Assembly (NCBI GenBank): GCA_051453625.1
Contig: JBOZIK010000001.1
Span: 248,295,314-248,350,682 of the forward strand
DNA from: Welwitschia mirabilis
Taxonomy: Eukaryota > Gnetophyta > Gnetopsida > Welwitschiales
Reading direction: 5' to 3'
DNA length: 55,369 nt
A model generated the notes under the pieces. The model saw only the letters and a list, made by a program, of their open reading frames with translations, ran no database searches and had not been told where the DNA came from. Below, piece by piece: positions 38,181 through 49,905 of the stretch. Position 1 is the first letter of the stretch. Each line of letters starts with the position of its first letter. The position numbers were made by a program, and so were the translations under genes.

Positions 38181-39534
38181 AACTCATTTCTTATTATACA
38201 TTGTATGCTTCATTTGATTGTTGATTCTTTGGTTGAAGTTACTCCTAATCCTAGTACTATGAGATGTATAGTATAATTATGGTCTAGTACTACGAACTGT
38301 GTAATACATGTTTTGGCATAGCATTATGAGATGTGTAATGCATATAATAAGCCTATTTATCAAGGGATGTATAGTAGAAAATTGACTGCTTATTTATTGA
38401 AGTAGTTTCCTTATAGAATAACTCCTTTTTGAAGTTTTGTACCCTTTATAAGTCCCATTCGCAAGTTTCCTTTGGACACTCTAGTTTTCCCTTAGAAGAG
38501 AGTGTATTTCCATGTTAAGGCAAAAATTGCTAAGATTTGTTTGCACACCATAATCCCATGCTTAAGGATACATGAAAATCCTAGTGAAACCCTAAAGGTA
38601 TGCTCACCTTTATAAGAAAGCTCTTCAATGAAATAAAGAGGAGAAATAAAATTTAATTTTTTAGGGAATCTTATGCTCTTATTTTTAAGATCTTTTTTTT
38701 CTCAGCAATTATGAATAGAATTTTTAGAGNNNNNNNNNNNNNNNNNNNNNNNNNNNNNNNNNNNNNNNNNNNNNNNNNNNNNNNNNNNNNNNNNNNNNNN
38801 NNNNNNNNNNNNNNNNNNNNNNNNNNNNNNNNNNNNNNNNNNNNNNNNNNNNNNNNNNNNNNNNNNNNNNNNNNNNNNNNNNNNNNNNNNNNNNNNNNNN
38901 NNNNNNNNNNNNNNNNNNNNNNNNNNNNNNNNNNNNNNNNNNNNNNNNNATTTTTGTTCATAACTATCTAATAGGATTTACTAACAAATTAAAATAAGGT
39001 TAAGTTTAAATAATTTATAGTTAGCACCAAATATGTCAGAATATTTTAAGGAATACAAGTATAAATAAGTAGTTAAACAGGAGGGAACAATGAAACAAAG
39101 TAATTATTTTAAAAAGTAAAGGTAGTAAAAATAATTACTTTACTTATTTGAATATAATAAAAATAGAAATTTAGAATCAAATAAATAAATAAACCAGTGG
39201 ATGAATAAAGAGTTAGAAAATTCATAGAAAGGAAAGGTTCACTAGAGGATTACAATTAAAAGAAAATTATTGAGATAAAGAAGAGAAAAAGAGAAGTAAG
39301 AGTAAAGTAAAAGAAATAAAAGTAACATGAAATATATAAGTAAATGAATGAAAGGATTAGGAGTGAAAGTTCTCAACTATGAAAAAGGCTAATATATCTT
39401 AATAGGAGAAAGAAAAGTATTTAAATATCATTAATACTATAAAATATTATTATGTTGGACATCTTACATAAAGCCTTAATACATAAAAATACCTTGTTAA
39501 TTTTTTTCTTTATACTAGTGAAATTTCATTGATA
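38181..39534. other. probable copia 3' end, gap and AT-rich DNA
   Basis: 38181-38640 directly follows RNase H and may be the 3' LTR: it has a TTTATAAG box near 38450 and three loose repeats of TATGAGATGTGTAAT-type text at 38263-38345. I found no matching 5' LTR. A 220-N gap occupies 38730-38949. After it the sequence is plain AT-rich DNA without genes. Confidence 0.4.
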
Positions 39535-39983
39535 GAAGTTACAACACCCTAACCGCTACATTATACCTTGCATTGAAATGTGTGACAAGCCAATGCATGT
39601 TGCAGGAATTGAGGGAAAAGAGGAGCGAGATAGGCCAGAGAAGGGATGCGTTAAGCATCAAATAGGAATCTCTGTCATGCGTCTTATGCCGTAATTCTAG
39701 GAGCTGCTATGATTGCTGATTGTTATTCTAATAACAATGAAGATGAACATGTTTCATCAAAAACATTAGCATTACCGGCAGAGACGTTTGTAGAAAGCAT
39801 GAAAATCTATTCGTTGTTATAGAAATAGGGAAGGTGCAGAGAGTTTTGCTTTTAGTTGTGTCGTTTCTCCATAGTACAGTTATAGACCACTTCAGGAATG
39901 GCAAATTTCTCTGAAATGGCTCCCTGGGAAAATGTTATTCTATAAACCAGAAGTTGAGATGCCAGGATTATTAGGGTTCGAGA
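39535..39983 (+). promoter_or_regulatory. CpG-retaining upstream region of the RDR6-like fragment
   Basis: In contrast to the surrounding DNA, this stretch keeps many CpG dinucleotides (for example GCGTTAAGC, CATGCGTC, ACCGGCAGAGACG). It leads directly into the RDR6-like reading frame at 39984. It is in the position of a promoter and 5' untranslated region. I could not identify a TATA box with confidence. Confidence 0.4.
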
Positions 39984-40311
39984 ATGGAATCAATGCAGAT
40001 AAGTGTCAGGGGTTTCAGCAAAGGTATTTCAGCAGAACAATTAACAGAATGCTTAGAACAAAATGTAGTAACAGTAGCGAGATGCAGACTAAAAGCTTCT
40101 GTTATGCCTGCTTGGCCATTTCCTCAATTCCAATATTCAAAACATATTTTCTGTTCAATCCAGTGTTACGCCACATGCACTCGTTCAGTTCTTGTTGACG
40201 TTCACGGTAGAATCTGCGCTCAAGCTCGCGAAACATGAAAAACTCGTCTTCAACGGAGATTTACTAGAAATCAGAGAAGGACATGAGCCGCTTTTGCAAT
40301 TTCAGAGGTAA
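39984..40311 (+). pseudogene. RDR6: N-terminal RRM-like exon of an RDR6-type RNA-dependent RNA polymerase
   Basis: RDR6 copies cleaved transcripts into double-stranded RNA for ta-siRNA production and silencing. From the ATG at 39984 the frame reads MESMQISVRGFSKGISAEQL, then TECLEQNV..., RCRLKASVMPAWPFPQFQ. This matches the RDR6 N-terminus (QVSIGGF...AKQLTDYLE...WRCRLKTS...P.F). Near 40130-40145 the reading shifts by one base and continues as SVTPHALVQFLLTFTVESAL, HEKLVFNGDLLEI and GHEPLLQFQR, matching the PHAFVHF segment onward. It ends at CAGAG|GTAAAA (donor-like, cut after 40307) or at the TAA at 40309. The rest of the ~1200-residue protein is not in the window. It could be the first exon of a gene with a sequencing indel, a captured exon, or a young pseudogene. 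Confidence 0.82.
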
Positions 40312-42924
40312 AAAACCCTCATGCATCATAATTTACTCCAAATGAGTTGAAAAAAATTAAAAATAGTTAAATCTTTGAATAATGGAGTTATCCATAAAAT
40401 GTATTTGTTTTCAAATGTACCTTCTTCTTCGTTTGGTTTCTCCAAAGAACAGTAGAAGATGAGATCTTCAAATATTTCTTATCTCACAAATCTCATAAAT
40501 ATTACTTATCTCACAAATTTCATAAAGATTATGGATTAAGATATAAGATTACTTAAAGAATTCATAAGTCGTATTAATCCTTACACTTATAAAATTATTG
40601 AAAATCTTTGTAAAGATGGTATTTATATTCTGGTACATTTTCATTCCAGAGGATACAGAAATCTTTGGCACTAGTAAAGATGATGATGAGTTGGAGACTT
40701 CCTTTTGAATCCTCTTTTATTACTACATGTACTTCTTCAAACTATCTATCCTTTATGTTGTATTTGTTACCTTGTGTTACTACACCTATTTTATATGGTA
40801 GTCCTCAATATGTATCAATCATGTGTTACTTTCTACATAATATGCTCATGTTATGAATTAAAAACTTTTGATATTATACGTTTGATATTAGCCTACTCTA
40901 TTTTCAAGGGGACAAAACACATCACTCCTTGGTATCCTTATAGAAGATATTTCTCATACAATAATGGTTTTGACATAGTAGCAATGGAACCTTTTTTTAA
41001 TCAAATAAGAACTTCGTTGTGAATCCTTTAAGGCTAAGATTCAACTTGTGGAATGAAACCATTGGAAGTCTAAGATTATTGGAAATCATTAGACTAGATG
41101 GATTCTCAAATAATTTAGGGGACACTGGATAAGGATGCCAACAATATTTTCACTAAAGAAGAGATTCGATTTAAATATAATTTAAGACTTTGGTTAAAGT
41201 TGAGTGTGCAAGTACTTGAGAGACATTTGAATTGATGAGATGGCACTTAAATTACTATAATTATAGCCTCCTTTGATATCTATATCTGTGACACATTTCA
41301 AGGTCTATTATTAAGTATGTAATTACTCATCCAACAATTATTTTTTAATAATTTCCACTATGTAAATTACATTAGTAGAGCATTTTTCTCTAGGATTTAT
41401 TTAGGATCACATTTTACTAACATTGTTGGGTCATTATATTCTAAAACATAATTTTTTTAAGACTATTTTTTCCTTTTCATTCTTATTTTACATGTAGGTG
41501 CCAAAAAAAAGAAATAAATGGTAGAGTAAAAGTGTCAGTAGAATAGATAAGGGTAATAGATACTAAATATAGTATGCCAATGAGTTTCATATTAGATTAT
41601 GAGAAAATAATTCATTTAAAAGATGGATTTTAATTCAATCATTGTCATCAATGTTATAAGTGCTATTATCATTGCCATCTTTGTAATGTTCTAAACTATA
41701 GTTAACATGTGTTTGATAATTTTACATGTCTATTATAAGGGCCATATGTCCTTGTTCATTAGGATTAATTAGTTCAACCATATTGGTTGGGATTGTAGCC
41801 ATATCTTAAAATACAACCCATGATCCATTACTTAATTGCTTAAGGATGCTATTTGAGGAAACTTTTATGTATTTTATTAACACATAAAATTTTCTTTTAG
41901 ATTGTCTTTTTGGTATATTAGGTATTCCATCTAAGAACAATTTCTAAGGCATTCTGCTAATGCATCATATGGCCTAGCTATACATTTGCATGGCCTTCTC
42001 AAAAAAAAACATTTATTAGAATCAGTCTTGATTACTATAATAGGGACACGTCCCTTACATCATACATGTGTTGGATTATGATGTATAATTCTAATGCCAT
42101 CTAGTTTACACAATTTGAAGATTCAGTATTTGAACTATAGAGAATAAGGGCTTAGATAAAAGGGGGGAAATTAAAAGAGAATAAAGGCAAATAATTATTG
42201 TGGAAAAATAAAATGAATAAATTATGGTTTTTGAAACAATGATACATCTAAAGTAAGTAAAGCAAGCCACCACATTAATCTAAGAGGTCGTCATCCCAAA
42301 CTATGAAATCACATACACATGAAAATTAACATGTAGTGTAACTTACATTTTGAGAAATATTATAAGCATACATTATGTTCCTTTTGCTACTTATAATGGT
42401 TTTTGAGATCATATGTCATTTAGATAGTGTGTATTCCATATGTTTCTCTCATAATTATTTTATGAAAAATTCATGATTATAGAATGATGTCTAATAGATC
42501 TATTTAGTAACATTCATATTTCCTTCTAGTGTGGTTTAATGCAATTATGTTATGCATGATATAGTTATATAATGATGCAAGATTGACACATTTGTCAATG
42601 GTTATGGTTGCTCAAATATCTTCAATTGTATTTTGTTGCATGTTCATGCATATAAATTAAATTTCTCAAGTAGTTATTCAATATCTTATGCATAAACGAT
42701 ATAATACTAGTGATTATTTTATGATTTGCATTGAAATAATTAAGCATATATTTAGCTATCTTTATATAGTAATTTTTACCATGATAAGTCATTTGAGATT
42801 AGTAATTTAATTAATGGCATATGAACTAGTTCCTTTGAAAACTTATACATATTATATACTTTTAGATTCATTATGTTATATTATAAAAAGAGAAGCTATG
42901 AGGTACCCTGCCAAAATGTAGAGG

Positions 42925-42957
42925 GTGTGTGTATATATGTATGTGTATGTGTGTGTT
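42925..42957. repeat. GT/AT-rich microsatellite
   Basis: An interrupted run of GTGTGT, ATATAT, GTATGT and GTGTGTG units about 130 bases left of the AC repeat. Confidence 0.85.
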
Positions 42958-43089
42958 AATCACATTTATGCATCAATTTATTATAATAACACTATTTATG
43001 ATATTTCCCTCCCATTGGCTCTTCTTGAGATGTGGAAAAAATAGAAGGGTCTCTTATGAGTATAGCTAAGTGGCTATTTCGAGAATTCA

Positions 43090-43091
<2 letters not shown>

Positions 43092-43130
<39 letters not shown>
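43092..43130. repeat. (AC)n microsatellite running into an assembly gap
   Basis: An uninterrupted AC run reaches the edge of a 749-N gap. The other gap edge (43880) starts with ACACAC, so the repeat probably continues inside, or the gap was set where assembly failed in the repeat. Confidence 0.92.
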
Positions 43131-45319
43131 NNNNNNNNNNNNNNNNNNNNNNNNNNNNNNNNNNNNNNNNNNNNNNNNNNNNNNNNNNNNNNNNNNNNNN
43201 NNNNNNNNNNNNNNNNNNNNNNNNNNNNNNNNNNNNNNNNNNNNNNNNNNNNNNNNNNNNNNNNNNNNNNNNNNNNNNNNNNNNNNNNNNNNNNNNNNNN
43301 NNNNNNNNNNNNNNNNNNNNNNNNNNNNNNNNNNNNNNNNNNNNNNNNNNNNNNNNNNNNNNNNNNNNNNNNNNNNNNNNNNNNNNNNNNNNNNNNNNNN
43401 NNNNNNNNNNNNNNNNNNNNNNNNNNNNNNNNNNNNNNNNNNNNNNNNNNNNNNNNNNNNNNNNNNNNNNNNNNNNNNNNNNNNNNNNNNNNNNNNNNNN
43501 NNNNNNNNNNNNNNNNNNNNNNNNNNNNNNNNNNNNNNNNNNNNNNNNNNNNNNNNNNNNNNNNNNNNNNNNNNNNNNNNNNNNNNNNNNNNNNNNNNNN
43601 NNNNNNNNNNNNNNNNNNNNNNNNNNNNNNNNNNNNNNNNNNNNNNNNNNNNNNNNNNNNNNNNNNNNNNNNNNNNNNNNNNNNNNNNNNNNNNNNNNNN
43701 NNNNNNNNNNNNNNNNNNNNNNNNNNNNNNNNNNNNNNNNNNNNNNNNNNNNNNNNNNNNNNNNNNNNNNNNNNNNNNNNNNNNNNNNNNNNNNNNNNNN
43801 NNNNNNNNNNNNNNNNNNNNNNNNNNNNNNNNNNNNNNNNNNNNNNNNNNNNNNNNNNNNNNNNNNNNNNNNNNNNNNNACACACAAAAGTATCCATATA
43901 TTCCATATATATATTATTTACATTAATATACATATGTACTATTAGCACTTATGGCTTAGAATTCCTTATCAGAGATGAATGTTATGACCTTGAGAGTTCT
44001 TAATGAGCTACTTCTTATACTTTTACATATAGCTATTATGCATATTATGTTTATATGTGTGTGATATAATTTTTTGTTGTTTTAACTCAGTTTGATGTCA
44101 TACTCTTATTTAGTTGAATATTAAGCTTTTTCATTATTTCTTACATTATTTAATGCATATTTTTGCTCACATGCCTACTGATAAGGATTACCTTAATCTA
44201 GCATAATCTTATGCATATTAGTGAAGATGGGAATAAGATCTAAGATAGAACTACATATGATCTAAACTCCTCTATATGAGGATATGTAATCATAGTTACT
44301 TAGCTATTGGTGTAACCAAATACTTGAGCACCAAGATTGGTTGTGGTATTGATCAGGTGAGCTATTGTCACATAGTTATCCTAATGTATAACCTATGGGT
44401 AACTGAGAAATAAGTCTCTCTATTATAACCTAAATTGTTTTTCTATGATGACTAATCATGTTATGTACTTTAATGTAATTAAGTTAATATTAAAAAAAAT
44501 GTGCTTCTTATGTTCAACCTAAAGGCTAGGTTATGACATAAGTTTTACTATTTCATATTTTGAATAAATATTAATTTAGTTAATGGATAACTCCATTGGG
44601 TTTTTAATATAACTAAATAAATCAATGATCCTATATGAAATATGATTATTTAAGAATTAACTTTTTAGGAATAACTAAATATATAAATAATGACTGAGAA
44701 AACTCTTTAATAGGAAAAACATATCGCATATTTTTTGATCTAGGATTTTCTTATAAATATAAAAATTATTTCATTTTAGTGAGTGAAATCTATTTATCTT
44801 AATTTATGAAACCTAACTTATGTTTAATCTATTAAGGCTAAGTCCCATAGTGTTACATGTAATAAATCCAAAGTGTTTATAAAGTGCTTACATATCCCTT
44901 TTAATATTGAAAACCATCATGTAATAATGTAAAACCTTTAATTCAAGAGAATTTTGATGTTTTTATAATGAAATAAACATTTTATTAAGAAATTAACAAA
45001 AAGAACCATTATTTAGAGTGGAAGTTCTAATCACCATCTAAGGGTTATGATCCTTGTAGAATGTGTTCAAAATTTATTATAATATTTCATTAAAATTAAA
45101 AGGAGTTTTAAAATTAAAATGGATTACTTGGTTAATATGAAGGGCATACATAAGAATTATGTAAGATAGATTATCTTCTTGAATCTATTCTAGCCTTGAG
45201 GTGGTTCCACATGTTAGGCTATAACGTAGACACATATGACCTAAATAATAATATCATCATCATATAATCTAACATGGACAATGTAGCTGTACACTTCATG
45301 GATCAGGTTGAGTCTAGTT

Positions 45320-45549
45320 AAGGAGGGTGGAATGATCTAATCACATAGTTTTATTTTTATATTTTCGTATTTAGCATATATTGTTATTTAGCTACTTTTT
45401 CTTTAGTCCCACATTTTTTAGGGATTTTTGTTAAAAGGACTTATGTCCTATAAATAAGTGGCTTATGTATTATTTTAAAGAGGGAAAAAATGATACATAA
45501 TCCTCTCTCCCTTTAAGATTTCTTTGAATGCTATTCATACTGCGTAAGA
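45320..45549 (+). repeat. short copia-type LTR with a PPT-like left flank
   Basis: The purine tract AAGGAGGG (45320-45327) is followed by TG at 45328, the start expected of an LTR. Inside are a TATA box (TATAAATA, 45449-45456) and CCTCTCTCCCTTT, a usual feature downstream of the copia promoter. The LTR ends just before the primer-binding site at 45550. The length of about 220 bp is normal for a copia LTR. No internal copia coding region is visible on either side. Confidence 0.6.
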
Positions 45550-45562
45550 TGGTATCAGAGCC
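45550..45562 (+). other. tRNA-iMet primer-binding site
   Basis: TGGTATCAGAGCC is the canonical plant copia primer-binding site, complementary to the 3' end of initiator tRNA-Met. It sits at the right end of the short LTR and seven bases before the start of the next element. Confidence 0.85.
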
Positions 45563-45568
45563 TAATGG

Positions 45569-46631
45569 TGATTGGAGGTAATGCCAGTATGATGCGCTAC
45601 CAATTTGTAACTATTTAACAAGGTTTTATGAGCTATTTTAAAGGATATCTATAGAGGTTTAGATGCAATTCTGAGGATTTTAGAGAATTAGTGAAAGATC
45701 TCAGAAATGTATAATTCTTAGCATAATTTAAGATATTTAAGGCATATTCTGATACTCATGGCTGTGGAAGAACATTACTAATGTAAAATGCTAACTTCTC
45801 CTCACTCAGATAAACAAAGAATACCATTTTCTCCTCTGTTGTCCCCATAATAGGTAGGACGACAATAACATTTGATGCTGATGTGGACTAATGAGTCATT
45901 TGCTTAGTCATCCTTTATAAGAAGCTATAATCCCCTGTGGCATCTGGATGACATATAAGATAACCACTGTAACCGACTTTGATAGCTGACCTTTGACCAT
46001 TTTATCCATTTCCTTTCTGTAATGGAGTGTGTTGTGAAGTGTTTTTTGTTGTCATTTTCTATTGTGTAACCTTATAAATATAACCTCCTTTGACTCTCCG
46101 CTCTATTTTTATTACATTGAAAATTCTCATAACAGGAGATTGAAGGGCAAAAGATCCATCTTGAGAGTTTTAAAAAGACATTTTCTTGGTGGAGGATTAT
46201 GCATTCTCCATTGAGACCCGACTACTTTGTAACCCTAATGTTATTCCTTTTAATATAAAAATCTATTTTCATTATTACATTTAGATTTCTTAGATGTTCT
46301 TTATAATTTATATTGTCCTTGATCTAGTAACAAGTTCATTGGTGATATAGATCTTAAGGGTAGTCTTTGTTAAGGCTAAAAGAATTGAATTTAGATTAGT
46401 TGCATTTGCCTTTGCATTATATCTTTATTTCTTTATTGATCTTTAGTTTTGGTTATCTTATTTCTTTGTGAGAATTAATCCCTATCTTATCTCATACCCT
46501 TCAATGGTAATACAACATTCGAGTTCACTTCCATTCATACTAGTATGTTCTATTATGGAAGATATCTATTTTACTTATGAATGAGAGGATCTTTTTAATT
46601 ATAAACATTCTCACAAATACGGACCATAACA
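45569..46631 (+). repeat. 5' LTR of the second Athila-type element
   Basis: It begins TGATTGG and ends CATAACA, two bases before the primer-binding site. It shares long blocks with 52832-53594, such as TTAGATGCAATTCTGAGGAT and GATGCTGATGTGGACTA. A TATAAATATAAC box lies near 46073. An imperfect hairpin is at 45836-45865. Confidence 0.85.
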
Positions 46632-46633
46632 AA

Positions 46634-46652
46634 TTAGTGTCATTGCTGGGGA
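46634..46652 (+). other. tRNA-Asp primer-binding site
   Basis: TTAGTGTCATTGCTGGGGA matches the Athila-type site TTGGCGCCGTTGCCGGGGA at 14 of 19 positions. All five differences are G-to-A or C-to-T transitions. Confidence 0.85.
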
Positions 46653-46817
46653 TGTCTATTGAATAGCATAAGGATTATTGTCATTTGGGTGAGTACATCA
46701 AATTTCCATTTAGTTATTTATCTATAGTGATGTTGTATTTTAGTTAGGAACTATAGGTTTTATTTTCTTGTTATAACTTTTTAATTTTAGTTTCAATAGT
46801 AAAATAACTGTCATCTC

Positions 46818-47064
46818 CTCTATCATCACCACAATAGTCAGGATGAATATCTTTGATTTTAGTTTTCATTTTTTATTTTTATTTTGAGATTTTAGTTTTG
46901 TATAATAAAATTGGTCTTTATCATTTCCTTTATCTTATAGACCATCAAGAGGATGACAACTTGTGTTTTTTTCAGTTTCTAGCTTTTTGCTATATTAAGC
47001 TTCTATTTTTTATTTTCTCTATGTGTCATCCCTTCTGTTATCCCAAAAATAGTTAGGATAATAG
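46818..47064 (+). other. two leader hairpins of the second Athila-type element
   Basis: CTCTATCATCACCACAATAG...AGGATGAATA (46818-46849) and CTGTTATCCCAAAAATAG...AGGATAATAG (47035-47064) are imperfect inverted repeats of one type. The second has 9-base arms with one mismatch. The LTR copy at 45836 has the same layout (CTGTTGTCCCCATAATAGG...GGACGACAA). Confidence 0.55.
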
Positions 47065-47157
47065 TTTGTTATTTTTTATCTTTTTTTCTATTATTTTCTG
47101 TTTGCAGGATGCTATGATATGATCAATTTAGAAAAGAATTATTAAAGAGAAAGACTA

Positions 47158-48960
47158 TTGATAGAAAAGGACATTAGAGAAGAATTGGTAGACTTTGAAA
47201 ATAAATTAGAAAAGAAGTCTCTAGGTGCATACAATATCCCTTCTGAATTTATTTTTTCTAAATTTTCCCATAGAATAAAATTTAGAAGGATAAAATCTGT
47301 TTATAATATCGAGAATTATCCAAAAATAAAAGCAAAAATAAGTTGTAGGGTTTTCTACCTCTAGTTCTAATGCAAATATTACCCTAAGCAAATTACTAGC
47401 AAATAAAAAATGAGATATTCAAACTCCTTTTGATCTATCCCTAGGAGATGATATTAAGTTAAAAATCGTAATTCCTGCTTAATCTTTACTGATGAATATG
47501 AAGAATTCCATCCAACATATTATGGATATAGAACAATTAATTCTTACCTTATGGAATGGAAAGAAAAAAAATTAGTGATAGAACATACATGGTAGTATTT
47601 CTTATAACATTAAAAGGAAGAGCTAAAAATTGGTTAAAACTATATTCCCAAAAGGTTTAAAAAGTTGGAATCAAGTTCAGAACTTTCATTAAAAGATTCA
47701 TAATTGAAGAAACCATTAGAAAAAGGAAAAATAAAGTAACAAACCTTTACAAAAATCAAATGAGGATTATCTTTCCGCATACGAGTGTTTCTTTGTAGCA
47801 ACTTATTCTAAATCAATAGATGCTTTTTCATAAGAAGAACTAGTTAACTACTTCTATATTAGACTAAATCCACACACGAAAAAACTTGTAAATTTTTCTT
47901 GTGATGGGAACCTCATGAACTTATATTATAAAATGCTTGGAAAATATTATAAGAGCTTTTAAATGTTAGTTAAACTTGGCCAACATCAAAAGAAAACTGT
48001 ACTATAGGTTAACTCATTAAATATTTAAAAGAGGTTGAACAAGAAAAATAGGTGGATTACAACCCTATAAGTTTGATTAAAAATTCCATAACCACCTTGG
48101 AGAATTATACTTAAATGATCTTAGATATCAAATCAACAAACGAGAAAATTGTTGTTCCAACATGTGATTTATGTAAGGATAATTATCACATTACAAAGGA
48201 TTATCNNNNNNNNNNNNNNNNNNNNNNNNNNNNNNNNNNNNNNNNNNNNNNNNNNNNNNNNNNNNNNNNNNNNNNNNNNNNNNNNNNNNNNNNNNNNNNN
48301 NNNNNNNNNNNNNNNNNNNNNNNNNNNNNNNNNNNNNNNNNNNNNNNNNNNNNNNNNNNNNNNNNNNNNNNNNNNNNNNNNNNNNNNNNNNNNNNNNNNN
48401 NNNNNNNNNNNNNNNNNNNNNNNNNNNNNNNNNNNNNNNNNNNNNNNNNNNNNNNNNNNNNNNNNNNNNNNNNNNNNNNNNNNNNNNNNNNNNNNNNNNN
48501 NNNNNNNNNNNNNNNNNNNNNNNNNNNNNNNNNNNNNNNNNNNNNNNNNNNNNNNNNNNNNNNNNNNNNNNNNNNNNNNNNNNNNNNNNNNNNNNNNNNN
48601 NNNNNNNNNNNNNNNNNNNNNNNNNNNNNNNNNNNNNNNNNNNNNNNNNNNNNNNNNNNNNNNNNNNNNNNNNNNNNNNNNNNNNNNNNNNNNNNNNNNN
48701 NNNNNNNNNNNNNNNNNNNNNNNNNNNNNNNNNNNNNNNNNNNNNNNNNNNNNNNNNNNNNNNNNNNNNNNNNNNNNNNNNNNNNNNNNNNNNNNNNNNN
48801 NNNNNNNNNNNNNNNNNNNNNNNNNNNNNNNNNNNNNNNNNNNNNNNNNNNNNNNNNNNNNNNNNNNNNNNNNNNNNNNNNNNNNNNNNNNNNNNNNNNN
48901 NNNNNNNNNNNNNNNNNNNNNCCAAAGATATTAAGGAATATTATCTACACAACCTTTATC
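47158..48960 (+). pseudogene. Athila-type gag, decayed and interrupted by a gap
   Basis: An N-terminal frame (47158-47364) is followed after a shift by SSSNANITLSKLL and IQTPFDLSLGDDIKL (homologous to the first element's gag). Then come VVFLITLKGRAKNWLKLYS (about 47590) and KFRTFIKRFIIEETIRKRKN, the retrotransposon gag core (pattern LKG.A..WL, then F...F..RF). The zinc knuckle TCDLCKDNYHITKDY at 48157-48205 runs into a 716-N gap (48206-48921). After the gap the linker reads EEDIKILENYNFPSLSKNKK near 49080, with a single copy of the unit duplicated in the first element. Confidence 0.75.
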
Positions 48961-49339
48961 AAATCCTAATAAGATAAGAAAATAATGTAAGATTGTGACA
49001 AGGAGTGGACAAGCAATAAATCCTTCTCCTTATGAAGCATCAAAATCCCAAAATAACATTCAAGATGATGAGGAATAAGAGGAAGACATTAAAATATTAG
49101 AAAATTATAACTTCCCTTCTCTTAGTAAAAATAAAAAGAAAAATTCTTTACAAAAGCAATCAGCTACTTCTTGGCTTGNNNNNNNNNNAGGATTAATAAT
49201 AATTAAACTTTCAACAAATATCTTAAAGCCTTGATGTAAAATATGAGTATAAATTTACCCTTTTAAAAATGTTTACAACAAAATCCAGGCTACTTAAAAC
49301 TATGGAAGGACTTAATAAAAAGAAAATAAAAACGAGTTA

Positions 49340-49905
49340 TTCCTAGTAGAGTTTCTTCAGCACAATCCCTCATGAATTTAGTATTACAAAAATCTTCCAA
49401 ATTTAAAGATCTAGGGGCAGAAATAGTATATGTCACATTAGAGGAAACCAAAAAGATTAAGAGAGTTTTAATCAACATTGGAGTAAGTGTTAATATTATG
49501 CCACTACACATTTGCAAAAGACTTGGTTTAGAGTGTAGAATAGAGCCTACTCAGATTCTCTTAGAGTTATAAAATACTTCAGTTAAGAAACCCTTAGGAA
49601 TAATCAAAGATTTAGTAACCCTTGAATAGGACTACTACCCAATAGATGTAATTATAATAGAAGTCAAACATAATAGAGGATACCCATTACTTCGAGGATG
49701 ATCCTTTTGTCCAATAGCCCACTACATTATTGATACTAGAACTTGAATGATAAAGTGTCAATTATGAAACAAGACATTTATAATTAGAGTTTTTAATGTA
49801 GCTAAGAAAGATCTAGGTGATGAAATGGACTTAGAAGATAATATCAAACTAACTTTATTTCTTGAAGATCATTCCCTTAAAGAAAGAGAGCTGATATTAC
49901 ATGAA
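49340..49905 (+). pseudogene. Athila-type aspartic protease, active site lost
   Basis: The open frame 49372-49572 reads MNLVLQKSSKFKDLG, then VTLEETKKIKRVLINIGVSV and NIMPLHICKRLGL. The family active site is ALIDLGASVNLMP; Asp is Asn here, which fits a GAT-to-AAT transition. Beyond a stop the frame goes on as VKKPLGIIKDLVTLE, DYYPIDVIIIEVKHNRGY and TFIIRVFNVAKKDLG. No RT follows, so this element could not have moved on its own. Confidence 0.82.

Larger units (their letters stand above)
40312..45319. other. 5 kb of AT-rich DNA without a recognised gene
   Basis: This holds two 26-base direct repeats (TTATCTCACAAAT.TCATAAA) at 40473-40525. A 105-codon open frame at 40705-41022 has no recognisable domain. 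There are dinucleotide repeats around 42925-43130 and a 749-N gap at 43131-43879 inside the AC repeat. The long open frames spanning that gap are artefacts. Confidence 0.45.

Noticed and set aside
40705-41022. 105-codon plus-strand open frame
   Set aside because: No recognisable domain, Leu/Tyr/Ile-rich as expected from AT-rich chance frames, and no link to the RDR6-like reading frame upstream.
43032-44003. Long open frames (about 265-323 codons) across 43 kb, and similar ones at 24.3, 30.8, 38.7, 48.1-49.0 and 51.1 kb
   Set aside because: They are open only because runs of N are translated as unknown residues; the sequenced ends show repeats or no coding signal.
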